NCBI RefSeq assembly: GCF_004682015.1
Contig: NZ_SMLM01000004.1
Span: forward strand, 1-64,000
Reading direction: 5' to 3'
DNA: 64,000 nt
Source: Ramlibacter henchirensis
Lineage (GTDB): Bacteria > Pseudomonadota > Gammaproteobacteria > Burkholderiales > Burkholderiaceae_C
Positions within the stretch are counted from its first letter, which is position 1. Each line of letters starts with the position of its first letter. Below the pieces are notes generated by a model, which saw nothing but the letters and a program-made list of their open reading frames with translations, ran no database searches and was not told where the DNA came from. Of this stretch, positions 39,563 to 48,043 are shown one piece after another. Position numbers and translations under genes: made by a program.

Positions 39563-40321
39563 ATGGCCCTGGACCTCTCCCGCATCCGCGCCCTGTGCTT
39601 CGACGTCGACGGCACCATCTCCGATACGGACGACCACATCGTCGCGCGGCTGGCCGGCCTCATCGATGCCGTGCCGGGCGTCAGCGGCCGGCGGGCGGAG
39701 AAGCTCGCGCGGCAGACCGTGATGGCGCTCGAGACGCCGGTCCATGCGGCCTACGCCAAGCTCGACGAGCTCGGCCTGGACGTGCCGCTGACCCGGCTGC
39801 GCGACCGGTTGAGGTCCATCAAGCGGCTGGAGGGCGACCCCGCCCACACCCGCAACCCGGAAGCCGCCGACGAGGTGCCGCACGAGATGGTGGCCGGCGT
39901 GCAGCAGATGATCCATACGCTGGCCCGGCACTTCCCGATGTGCACGATCTCCACCGGCGGTGCGCCGCGGGTGGAGCGGTTCCTCGAGCACTACGGCGTG
40001 CGCAAGCACTTCACCGCCGTCATCGGCTCGCAGACCACCCGGCGCATGAAGCCGCATCCGGAGCCGCTGCTGTTCGCGGCGCGGGAGATGGGGGTGCGGC
40101 CCGAGGAGTGCCTGATGATCGGCGACACCACGATCGACATCCGCACCGGCGTCGCAGCCGGCGCGCAGACCGTCGGCGTGCTGTGCGGTTTCGGGACGGA
40201 GCTCGAGTTGCGCGAGGCCGGCGCCGGGCTGATCCTTGCGACCACGTCGGACCTGCTGGGTGTCCTGCAGCCCGCGGAAGACACGCTCGAGGGCACCGCC
40301 CAGCCGAAGCCGGCGTCGTAG
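39563..40321 (+). CDS. HAD-superfamily phosphatase
   Basis: 252 residues from ATG 39563. The HAD nucleophile motif is CFDVDGTISDTDD. Motif II is TISTGG, and the motif III lysine lies in MKPHPEPLLFAAREMG. The acidic motif IV is MIGDTTIDI. The protein resembles Gph/PpaX-type small-molecule phosphatases. It lies 89 bases after codA in the same direction and could dephosphorylate a nucleotide or pathway intermediate. The substrate is unknown. A GC palindrome (40321-40337) overlaps its stop and may end part of the transcript. Confidence 0.75.
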   Translation: MALDLSRIRALCFDVDGTISDTDDHIVARLAGLIDAVPGVSGRRAEKLARQTVMALETPVHAAYAKLDELGLDVPLTRLRDRLRSIKRLEGDPAHTRNPEAADEVPHEMVAGVQQMIHTLARHFPMCTISTGGAPRVERFLEHYGVRKHFTAVIGSQTTRRMKPHPEPLLFAAREMGVRPEECLMIGDTTIDIRTGVAAGAQTVGVLCGFGTELELREAGAGLILATTSDLLGVLQPAEDTLEGTAQPKPAS

Positions 40322-40428
40322 GCCTCGGCGCGAGGCCGGCAGTCATCCGCGTCGGCTGCAAGCCACGCGGGCGACCAATAAGCGAAATACTGCCGAGGCA
40401 GGCGCCTGTTCAGCGTGAAAATCGCGGG

Positions 40429-41559
40429 ATGCTCAACCGCAGAAAGTTCTCCCGCACCCTCGTCGGCTCCGCTGCCTTGATGGCCCTGCCTGCCGTCCGC
40501 GCCCAGGGCGACCGCATCCTGCTGGCCCAGTCGGCGCCGTTCACCGGCCCGTCCGCGCAGCTGGGCATCCAGTTCCACAACGGCGCCCGGCTGTACTTCG
40601 ACCAGGTCAATGCCCAGGGCGGCATCCACCGCAAGCCGGTGGAGATCGTGAAGATGGACGACGGGTACGAGCCGGACCGCTGCGTCGAGAACACCCGCAA
40701 GCTGCTGGCCGACGACCCGGTGGCCCTGTTCTGCTATGTCGGCACGCCCACCAGCCTGGCCGCGCTGCCGGTCGCGACGGCGGCGAAGACGCCTTACTAC
40801 GCGCCCTTCACCGGCGCCATGGGACTGCGCCAGCCGTTCAACCGCTATGCCTTCCACCTGCGGGCCTCGTACAACGACGAGACGGCGCTGATCGTGGACC
40901 AGCTGATCCAGCTCGGCCGCCAGAAGATCGCGGTGTTCCACCAGAACGACGCGTACGGCAAGGCGGGCCTGGACGGCGTGGCGCTGGCGCTGGCCGCGCA
41001 CAACTCCAAGCCGGTCGGCACGGCCACGGTGGAGCGCAACTCGGTGGAGGTGGCGGCCGCCGTCAAGGCGCTTGTTGCGCTGCGCCCCGACGCCATCGTC
41101 CAGATCGGCTCGTACAAGGCGTGCGCCGCCTTCATCAAGGCAGCGAAGGCGGCGGGCTATGGCGGCCTCTTCTACAACGTGTCGTTCGTGGGCACCCAGG
41201 CGCTGGCCGACGAACTGGGCAAGGATGGACTGGGCGTGGTCGTCTCGCAGGTGATGCCCTCGCCCTACAACCCCGCTCGCGCGATCACGCGCGAGTTCGT
41301 GGAGGCGGTGAAGAAGGCGGGCGGCGAGCACTCCGTCAACTTCTCCAGCATGGAAGGCTACCTGGCCGCCAAGGTGATGGCCGACGCGCTGCGCCGCGGC
41401 CCGGCCAAGCCCACGCGCGAGACGGTCGTCACCAGCCTCGAGGCGCTGGGGATGTCGTCGTACGGCGGCTTCAACGTGAGCTTCTCCAGCAACGACCACG
41501 TCGCGTCGAAGTTCGTCGAGCTGTCGATGCTGACGGGCGACGGCCGCGTGCGCACCTGA
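40429..41559 (+). CDS. periplasmic ABC-transporter substrate-binding protein (Leu/Ile/Val-binding family)
   Basis: 376 residues. The signal peptide MLNRRKFSRTLVGSAALMA (cut near AVRA) has a twin-arginine motif. The binding-protein fold is of type I (Peripla_BP_6), with QSAPFTGPSAQLG, FCYVGTPTSLAALPV and FHQNDAYGKAGLDGV. Betaproteobacteria use many such proteins for diverse ligands. No permease or ATPase gene follows; the next gene is on the opposite strand, so it is an orphan. Its position after the pyrimidine cluster suggests, but does not show, a nucleobase-related ligand. Confidence 0.8.
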   Translation: MLNRRKFSRTLVGSAALMALPAVRAQGDRILLAQSAPFTGPSAQLGIQFHNGARLYFDQVNAQGGIHRKPVEIVKMDDGYEPDRCVENTRKLLADDPVALFCYVGTPTSLAALPVATAAKTPYYAPFTGAMGLRQPFNRYAFHLRASYNDETALIVDQLIQLGRQKIAVFHQNDAYGKAGLDGVALALAAHNSKPVGTATVERNSVEVAAAVKALVALRPDAIVQIGSYKACAAFIKAAKAAGYGGLFYNVSFVGTQALADELGKDGLGVVVSQVMPSPYNPARAITREFVEAVKKAGGEHSVNFSSMEGYLAAKVMADALRRGPAKPTRETVVTSLEALGMSSYGGFNVSFSSNDHVASKFVELSMLTGDGRVRT

Positions 41560-41562
41560 CGC

Positions 41563-42744
41563 TCAGCGGGGGCGCACGCGCGCCTGCCGTTGCAGCAGCA
41601 GGTAGGCCGCCAGGCCGACCAGGGTCCACATCAGCATCAGCCCGCCCAGGTTCAGCTGGCCCTCGTGCGGCACCATGCCCACGACCAGGCCGCCGAGCGC
41701 TCCCAGCAGCTGCTGCGACAGGCCGGCCACCGCGGCGGCCGAACCGGCCAGTGCGGGAATCACACCGACGGTGCCGGTGAGCGTGGGCGGCACCAGCAAC
41801 CCGTGGCCGACGCCGAGGAGCAGCAGCGGCAACGCCAATGCAAGCGGGCTTCGCCACCCGGCCCAACCGAGCGCCAGCACGAAGAACAGTCCGCCGATCG
41901 TGAGCGCCTGGCCCCAGCCCATGATGTAGCGGTCGCTGCGGCGGTGCGTCATGCGCGTCGTGGCCAGGTTGCCGAAGATGTAGGCGATCGGGATGACGCC
42001 GATGTACCAGCCCAGCTGCTCCGGCGTAACGCCGTACGCGCGCAGCACCAGCGGCGTGCCGCCCAGGAAGCTGTAGAACGTCGCGGTGGCCGACGACAGC
42101 AGCAGCACGTGCAGCAGGAAGGCCGGTTCGCGCGCAAGGCGTGCATAGCTGCCGGCCAGCGTGCGCAGCCCGCCGGTCGAGGGCGCCGCGTCCGCCTTGC
42201 GCGCCGGCAGGCCCCACCAGGCCGCCGCCATCAATACGACCGCCAGCGCCGCCATCACCGCGAAGTTCGCCTGCCAGCCCACCCGCACGTGCAAGTGACC
42301 GCCCAGCAGCGTGGCCAATGGCGGGCACACGCCCATGCTCATGCCGATGAAGGCCATCACACGCGTGCGCTCCGGTCCCTGGAACAGGTCCTGCACCATC
42401 GCCCGCCCCGTCACCATGCCCGCCGCGCTGCCCGCGCCCTGCAGCACGCGGCCGAGCGTGAGCACTTCCAGGCTGTCCGCGAACGCCGCGAGCAGACAGC
42501 CCGCGCAGGCGATCACCAGTCCGGCGAGCAGCACCGGCTTGCGTCCGAAACGGTCCGACAGCGGCCCGTACACCAGCTGCATGCCGCCGTACGCCGCGAT
42601 GAATCCGCTGAACGTCAGCTGCACCGCCGCCTGCGTGCTGCCGAACAGGGCCGGCCAGTCCTGCATCGAAGGCAGGCAGATCGTCATGGCCAGCAAGCCG
42701 AAGGCAAGCTGGGCCACGAGGTTGGCCATGAGGAGGAAGTGCAT
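41563..42744 (-). CDS. Bcr/CflA-type MFS drug transporter
   Basis: 393 residues with about 12 membrane helices. The MFS motif GPLSDRFGRKPVLLAG lies between helices 2 and 3. LTLGRVLQGAGSAAGMVTGRAMVQD is reduced here to its LGRVLQGAGSAAG core, typical of the Bcr/CflA proton-driven exporters. The ATG shares one base with the hrpA stop (TGATG). Substrates cannot be read from the sequence. The convergent binding-protein gene ends 3 bases away. Confidence 0.85.
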   Translation of the reverse strand: MHFLLMANLVAQLAFGLLAMTICLPSMQDWPALFGSTQAAVQLTFSGFIAAYGGMQLVYGPLSDRFGRKPVLLAGLVIACAGCLLAAFADSLEVLTLGRVLQGAGSAAGMVTGRAMVQDLFQGPERTRVMAFIGMSMGVCPPLATLLGGHLHVRVGWQANFAVMAALAVVLMAAAWWGLPARKADAAPSTGGLRTLAGSYARLAREPAFLLHVLLLSSATATFYSFLGGTPLVLRAYGVTPEQLGWYIGVIPIAYIFGNLATTRMTHRRSDRYIMGWGQALTIGGLFFVLALGWAGWRSPLALALPLLLLGVGHGLLVPPTLTGTVGVIPALAGSAAAVAGLSQQLLGALGGLVVGMVPHEGQLNLGGLMLMWTLVGLAAYLLLQRQARVRPR

Positions 42745-45700
42745 CAGCTGTTCAACTGCGCCCAGACCTTTTCGAGGCGCTTGACGCTCACGGGCTGCGG
42801 CGTGCGAAGTTCCTGCGCGAACAGGCTGACGCGAAGTTCCTCCAGCAGCCAGCGCAGTTCCTGCATGCGGTCGTCGACGTGGCCTTTGCGCTCGGCCACC
42901 AGGCGCCAGTAGCGCTGCTCCTGCGGCCGGACGTCGGCCATGCGAGCCACGTCGCGCGCAGGATCCGCGCGCAGTTTCTCTAGCCGCAGCGTGATCGCCT
43001 TGAGGTAGCGCGGGAGATGCTGCAGGGCCGCCCAGGGCGTCCGGGCGAGGAAGTGCCTCGGGACCAGTCGCTGCAGCTGCTGCGCGGCGTCGGCGGTGCA
43101 ATCGGGATGCCCCTTGGTGTCCTTGATCTTTCGCGCCGCCGTCGCGTAGTCGGCCAGGATGGTGGCCGCGAGGCGGGCCACCTCGTTGGCGATCAGCGTC
43201 AGGCGGCCGCGGCCCTCGTCCACCCGGCGCTTGAACGTGGCCTCGTCGGTGGGCAGCGGATCGAGCAGGAAGGCCCGGTCCAGGGCCAGATCGATGATCT
43301 GCTGCCGCAATTCCTCCTGCGTGCCGAGCGGCATGAAGGCGACGGCCATCTTCTGCAGGTCGGGAATGTTCTTCTCCAGGTACTTGAGCGCGTCCTTGAG
43401 CTGCAGCGCGAACAGGCGGCGCAGGCCCGCGCGGTGCTTCGCCGCGGCGACCTCGGGTTCGTCGAAGACTTCGATGACGACGGCGTGGCCCTGGTCGACC
43501 AGCGCGGGGAAGCCGACGAGGGACGTCGAGCCCTTTCGCACTTCCATCAGCTCGGGCAGTTCGCCGAAGGACCAGCTGGTGTACCTCGCTCCCTCTCCCG
43601 CCTGCGGGAGAGGGCTGGGGTGAGGGTCTGCCTTCGCCACCGCACCACCCTCACTTCGCCCTCTCCCGCCAGCGGGAGAGGGAGTTGGAGCCGCCGCGAC
43701 CGTCAACCCCGCCAGCGCCTGGAACGCCCCCCGCGCCTTCGCCCCCAGTTCCGCCTTCAGCGCCCCGAGATTCCGCCCCATCCCCAGCTGCCGGCCGTGC
43801 TCGTCCACCACCCGGAAATTCATGAACAGGTGCGCGGGCACCATGTCCAGCTTGAAATCCGTGCGCTTGACGTCCAGCGACGTCCGTTCCCGCACCATCT
43901 TCAGCAGCACGTCGACCAGCGAGCCGACGGCCCAGCGTTCCGGCGCCGTCAGTTCATCGGCTAGCCGCGCCGCCGATTCCGGCAGCGGCACGAACCGCGA
44001 GCGGGGCTTTTGCGGCAGGCTCTTGAGGAGCGCCTGCACCTTGTGCTTGAGCATGCCGGGCACCAGCCATTCGGCACGCTCTTCGCTCACCTGGTTCAAC
44101 ACGAACAGCGGCACGGTCACGGTGAGGCCGTCGCGCGGATCGCCGGGTTCGTGCAGGTAGGCCGCGGCGCAATCGACACCACCCAGTCGGATCGTCTTCG
44201 GGAAGGACTCCGTCGTGATGCCCGCGGCCTCGTGCCGCATCAACTCGTCGCGAGTGAGCTTCAGCAGATCGGGCTTGTGCCGGCTGTCCTGGCGATACCA
44301 ACCCTCGAAGGTGTGGCCGTTGTAGACGTCGGCCGGGATCTGCTGGTCGTAGAAGGCGTAGATCAGCTCCTCGTCCACCAGCACGTCCTGGCGGCGCGAC
44401 TTGTGCTCCAGCTCCTCGACCTGCCGCACCAGCTTCAGGTTGGCGGCCAGGAACGGCAGCTTCGTCTCCCACTGCCCCGCGACCAGGCCCTCGCGGATGA
44501 AGATCTCCCGCGCGCCCTGCTGGTCGACCTTGGCGAAGGGCACACGGCGGCCGCTGTAGATCACCAGGCCGTACAGCGTGGCGCGCTCCAGCGCCATCAC
44601 CTCGGCGCCCTTCTTCTCCCAGTGCGGATCGAGCAGCTGCTTCTTGAGCAGGTGGCCGGCGACTTCCTCCACCCATTGCGGCTCGATGTTGGCGATGCCG
44701 CGGCCGAACAGGCGCGTGGTCTCCACCAGCTCGGCGCAGACGATCCAGCGCCCCGGGCGCTTCTTTAGGTGGGCTCCGGGGTGGCGATAAAACTTGATCC
44801 CGCGCGCGCCGAGGTACACGTCCTCCTCTTCCATCTTCCAGCCGATGTTGCCCAGCAGGCCGGCCAGCATGGACTTGTGCAGCGCGTCGTAGCCCGCGGG
44901 CTGCGAGTTCATGCGCCACTTGTGCTCGGCAACCACCGTGTGCAGTTGCGAGTGGATGTCCTTCCACTCGCGCACACGCCGCACGTTGATGAAGTTCTGG
45001 CGCAGGAGGGATTCGTACTGGCGGTTGGAGAGCTTGTGGTGGGGTGCACCCTCACCCCCACCCCCTCCCGCACGCGCGAGAGGGAGTTTCGGAGCGCCTG
45101 GGCTCCCTCTCCCGCTCGCGGGAGAGGGTTGGGGCGAGGTGCCGCCCCGCGCCGCATGGATCCACTCCCACAACCTCAGGTACCCCGAGAACTCGCTCTT
45201 CTCGTCATCGAACTTCGCATGCTGCTGGTCGGCCTGCGCCTGCAGCTCCAGCGGCCGGTCGCGCACGTCCTGCACGGACAGCGCCGATGCGATCACCAGC
45301 ACCTCGGCCAGCGCGCCCCGCTCGCGCCCCTCCAGGATCATCCGGGCCACTCGCGGGTCCAGCGGCAGGCGGGCCAGCTCGCCGCCGACGGGAGTGAGCT
45401 CGTTGGCGTCGTCCACGGCGCCCAGTTCATTGAGCAACTGGTAGCCGTCGGCGATCGCGCGACGCTGCGGGGCCTCGATGAACGGAAAGTCTTCCACGCT
45501 GCCCAGGTGCAGCGCCTTCATGCGCAGGATCACGCCGGCCAGCGACGAGCGCAGGATCTCCGGGTCGGTGAACCGCGGGCGCGAGAGGAAGTCCTGCTCG
45601 TCGTAGAGGCGGATGCAGATGCCGTTGGCCACGCGGCCGCAGCGGCCCGCGCGCTGGTTGGCCGCGGCCTGGCTCACGGGCTCGTCCAGCAGCTGCTCCA

Positions 45701-46688
45701 CCTTGCTGCGGAAGCTGTAGCGCTTGACTCGCGCCGTGCCCGCGTCGATCACGTAGCGGATGCCCGGCACGGTGAGCGAGGTCTCGGCCACGTTGGTGGC
45801 CAGCACGATGCGCCGGCCCGCGTGCGCTTCGAAGATGCGGTCCTGTTCGGCCTGCGACAGCCGCGAGAACAGCGGCAGCACCTCGGCCCCGCGCGTGAGC
45901 GGGCTGTGCGACAGGTGCTTGCGCAAGTGGTCGGCCGCCTCGCGGATCTCGCGCTCGCCCGGAAGGAACACGAGGATGTCGCCTGCAGCGTTGCCCTGCC
46001 ACAGCTCGTCGACCCCGTCGGCGATGGCTTCGTCCAGCCCGTAATCGCGCGTCTCCTCGAACGGCCGGTAGCGCTGCTCCACCGGATACATGCGGCCGGA
46101 CACGTAGATGACGGGCGCCTTGCCCCTGGCCGAAGCGAAGTGCTCCGCGAAGCGTTCGGCGTCGATCGTGGCCGACGTGACCACGATCTTCAGGTCGGGC
46201 CGGCGCGGCAGGAGCTGCTTGAGGTAGCCGAGCAGGAAGTCGATGTTGAGGCTGCGCTCGTGGGCCTCGTCGATGATCAGCGTGTCGTACGCCGACAGCA
46301 GCGGGTCGGTCTGGGTTTCCGCCAGCAGGATGCCGTCGGTCATCAGCTTCACCGAGGCGTCGCGCGAGAGCCGGTCCTGGAAGCGCACCTTGAAGCCGAC
46401 GACTTCGCCGAGCGGCGTCTCCAGCTCCTGCGCGATGCGTTTGGCTACGCTCGATGCGGCGATCCGCCGCGGCTGCGTGTGCCCGATCAGCCGGCCGCGC
46501 TCGCCCGGCGGGGCGTTGAGCTTGCCCCGCCCCATGGCCAGCGCGATCTTGGGCAGTTGCGTGGTCTTGCCCGAGCCGGTCTCGCCGCAGACGATGACCA
46601 CCTGGTGCTCGGCGATCGCGCGCGCGATCTCGTCGCGTTTGCCGCAGACCGGCAGCGATTCTGGAAAGGTGATGCGGGGAGCGGGCAA
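42744..46688 (-). CDS. hrpA: ATP-dependent RNA helicase HrpA
   Basis: 1314 residues, near the usual 1300. DEAH-box helicase with Walker A CGETGSGKTTQLPK near the N-terminus, the DEAH box LIIDEAHERS, SATID and the later QRAGRCGR. The long C-terminal domain has FGELPELMEVRKGS. HrpA resolves stalled ribosomes on mRNA in E. coli. Two stretches of about 35-40 residues rich in Pro, Ser and Gly (for example [17 protein letters not shown] and ADPHPSPLPQAGEGARYTS) interrupt conserved blocks. Both are coded by short palindromic repeats that keep the reading frame (see repeats). Confidence 0.93.
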   Translation of the reverse strand: MPAPRITFPESLPVCGKRDEIARAIAEHQVVIVCGETGSGKTTQLPKIALAMGRGKLNAPPGERGRLIGHTQPRRIAASSVAKRIAQELETPLGEVVGFKVRFQDRLSRDASVKLMTDGILLAETQTDPLLSAYDTLIIDEAHERSLNIDFLLGYLKQLLPRRPDLKIVVTSATIDAERFAEHFASARGKAPVIYVSGRMYPVEQRYRPFEETRDYGLDEAIADGVDELWQGNAAGDILVFLPGEREIREAADHLRKHLSHSPLTRGAEVLPLFSRLSQAEQDRIFEAHAGRRIVLATNVAETSLTVPGIRYVIDAGTARVKRYSFRSKVEQLLDEPVSQAAANQRAGRCGRVANGICIRLYDEQDFLSRPRFTDPEILRSSLAGVILRMKALHLGSVEDFPFIEAPQRRAIADGYQLLNELGAVDDANELTPVGGELARLPLDPRVARMILEGRERGALAEVLVIASALSVQDVRDRPLELQAQADQQHAKFDDEKSEFSGYLRLWEWIHAARGGTSPQPSPASGRGSPGAPKLPLARAGGGGGEGAPHHKLSNRQYESLLRQNFINVRRVREWKDIHSQLHTVVAEHKWRMNSQPAGYDALHKSMLAGLLGNIGWKMEEEDVYLGARGIKFYRHPGAHLKKRPGRWIVCAELVETTRLFGRGIANIEPQWVEEVAGHLLKKQLLDPHWEKKGAEVMALERATLYGLVIYSGRRVPFAKVDQQGAREIFIREGLVAGQWETKLPFLAANLKLVRQVEELEHKSRRQDVLVDEELIYAFYDQQIPADVYNGHTFEGWYRQDSRHKPDLLKLTRDELMRHEAAGITTESFPKTIRLGGVDCAAAYLHEPGDPRDGLTVTVPLFVLNQVSEERAEWLVPGMLKHKVQALLKSLPQKPRSRFVPLPESAARLADELTAPERWAVGSLVDVLLKMVRERTSLDVKRTDFKLDMVPAHLFMNFRVVDEHGRQLGMGRNLGALKAELGAKARGAFQALAGLTVAAAPTPSPAGGRGRSEGGAVAKADPHPSPLPQAGEGARYTSWSFGELPELMEVRKGSTSLVGFPALVDQGHAVVIEVFDEPEVAAAKHRAGLRRLFALQLKDALKYLEKNIPDLQKMAVAFMPLGTQEELRQQIIDLALDRAFLLDPLPTDEATFKRRVDEGRGRLTLIANEVARLAATILADYATAARKIKDTKGHPDCTADAAQQLQRLVPRHFLARTPWAALQHLPRYLKAITLRLEKLRADPARDVARMADVRPQEQRYWRLVAERKGHVDDRMQELRWLLEELRVSLFAQELRTPQPVSVKRLEKVWAQLNS
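43591..43682. repeat. pair of palindromic repeats inside hrpA (C-terminal site)
   Basis: Two copies of CCCTCTCCC-loop-GGGAGAGGG lie at 43591-43614 and 43659-43682, each with a flanking GGGGTGAGGG- or TCACTTCG-type side sequence. They are translated in frame within HrpA, just before the WSFGELPELME block. The wording is that of a common dispersed element in betaproteobacteria. Confidence 0.75.
45061..45128. repeat. pair of palindromic repeats inside hrpA (central site)
   Basis: A diverged copy (45061-45084, CCCCCTCCC...GAGAGGGAG) and a perfect one (45105-45128, CCCTCTCCCGC TC GCGGGAGAGGG) are translated in frame between LWEWIHAA and LSNRQYESLLRQNF of HrpA. Flanking CCTCACCCCC and GGGGCGAGG belong to the element. 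Confidence 0.75.
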
Positions 46689-46729
46689 GGCGGCGGAACT
46701 GCGGCGCCGCAGGGGCGCAAAGCCCCGGA

Positions 46730-47947
46730 TTATCGGGCGGGTTCGGGCGCCAGCTCGGCGATCTGCCGTTCTTCCTCGTCGTAGCAGGCCACGCGGCTGG
46801 CGTAGCTCCAGGCGGTGCGCGACATGGCTTTGGCCGCCGCCACCGCGGTCTGCGGGCGCATCTGCGGCGGAGCCACCAGGACACCCACGCCGACCTCCGC
46901 CACCCAGGTCGTGCGGCTGTACTCCAGCTCGGCCATGTCCTTGCTGGTGCCCAGCCCGACCGGGCGCGAAAGCCGCTGCACCACCTGGTGCGCCAGCTCC
47001 ATCAGGGGGTCGGCCGCCGACGGCCTCGGCACCAGCAGCAGGAAAGCGTCGGCGTCGAGGCGCCCGAGCTGCACGCCGGGCGGCAGCAGGCGGCGCAGGC
47101 GGCTGGCGCAGATGAACAGGCCGTGGTTGTAGGCCGCGCGTCCGTGCAGGTGCTCGAGCGCGTCGAAGTTCGCGACGCTCACCGCCAGCACGCCGAGCGG
47201 CCTGCCGTCACGCTCGGCCCGCGCGAACGCCTCGCCGACCATCACGTGCGTCTCGGAATGGGAGGCGAGCCGGGTCACGGGGTCATAGCTCGGTCCATGC
47301 ACCATGGCCTGGCGAACGTCGATCAGGTACGCGTAGCGCGCCCACATGGCACCCCCGATGCACGCGGTGTAGGCGATGGCAGCGAGCGCGCTGGCCGCGT
47401 GCACGGGCCAGGGCGTGCTCGCCGGGTCCAACGCATGCCAGGTCAGCCCGGCGATGGCCAGGGACATGAAGCACACGCCGGCGAAGGCCAACCAGCCGGC
47501 CGCTGCGCCGCGACGGGCGCTGCGCAGCGCGGCGGCCAGGCTCAGGGCCACCAGCATCCCCTGCATCGCGACCGACAGTGCAAGCGCCTCCAGTGGCGGC
47601 AGCGACCAGCCGATGGCCAGCACCACTGCCGTGACGGCAGCCGTCGCCGCGACGATGGCGCGGGCACGAGAGCCGCGCAGCACCCCGAGCAGCCAGAACA
47701 GCAACGGCGCCAGGACCGCCGAGACGAGCACGGCGGCATGGGCCTGCACGCGCAGGTGCGCCTCGGGCGAGTCGCCCGGCAGCCAGCCGAGGAAGATCAG
47801 GACATAGAGACAGGAAAGCAGCGCCGACAGCGAACCCGTGGTGGCCACGCGACGGGCGGACTGACGGAATGCGAGCACGGCGGCGATCAGCGACAGGCCG
47901 GCCGCGCCGAAGAAGGCTCCCCAGAATCCCACCGCCACGCTGTCCAC
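46730..47947 (-). CDS. membrane protein with degenerate GGDEF domain
   Basis: 405 residues from GTG 47947. The N-terminal half has about six or seven hydrophobic helices. The C-terminal half (about 230-390) follows the GGDEF fold: DPVTRLASHSE in place of DxLTGLxNR, then LAVSVANFDALEHLHG, and LGRLDADAFLLLV where GGDEF should be. The signature is therefore lost (LDADA), as is part of the metal site, so diguanylate cyclase activity is unlikely. It may be a c-di-GMP or nucleotide sensor. It lies downstream of a promoter gap shared with argA and next to hrpA. Confidence 0.75.
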   Translation of the reverse strand: MDSVAVGFWGAFFGAAGLSLIAAVLAFRQSARRVATTGSLSALLSCLYVLIFLGWLPGDSPEAHLRVQAHAAVLVSAVLAPLLFWLLGVLRGSRARAIVAATAAVTAVVLAIGWSLPPLEALALSVAMQGMLVALSLAAALRSARRGAAAGWLAFAGVCFMSLAIAGLTWHALDPASTPWPVHAASALAAIAYTACIGGAMWARYAYLIDVRQAMVHGPSYDPVTRLASHSETHVMVGEAFARAERDGRPLGVLAVSVANFDALEHLHGRAAYNHGLFICASRLRRLLPPGVQLGRLDADAFLLLVPRPSAADPLMELAHQVVQRLSRPVGLGTSKDMAELEYSRTTWVAEVGVGVLVAPPQMRPQTAVAAAKAMSRTAWSYASRVACYDEEERQIAELAPEPAR

Positions 47948-48043
47948 GCGCCCGCACCCCTCGTGCCGCCGGCGGCGGCCGGACCGTACCTTACACTGTT
48001 CCGCTGGCGCCGCCCCCGTTTTCGCTGTCAGTTCTCACAGTCG

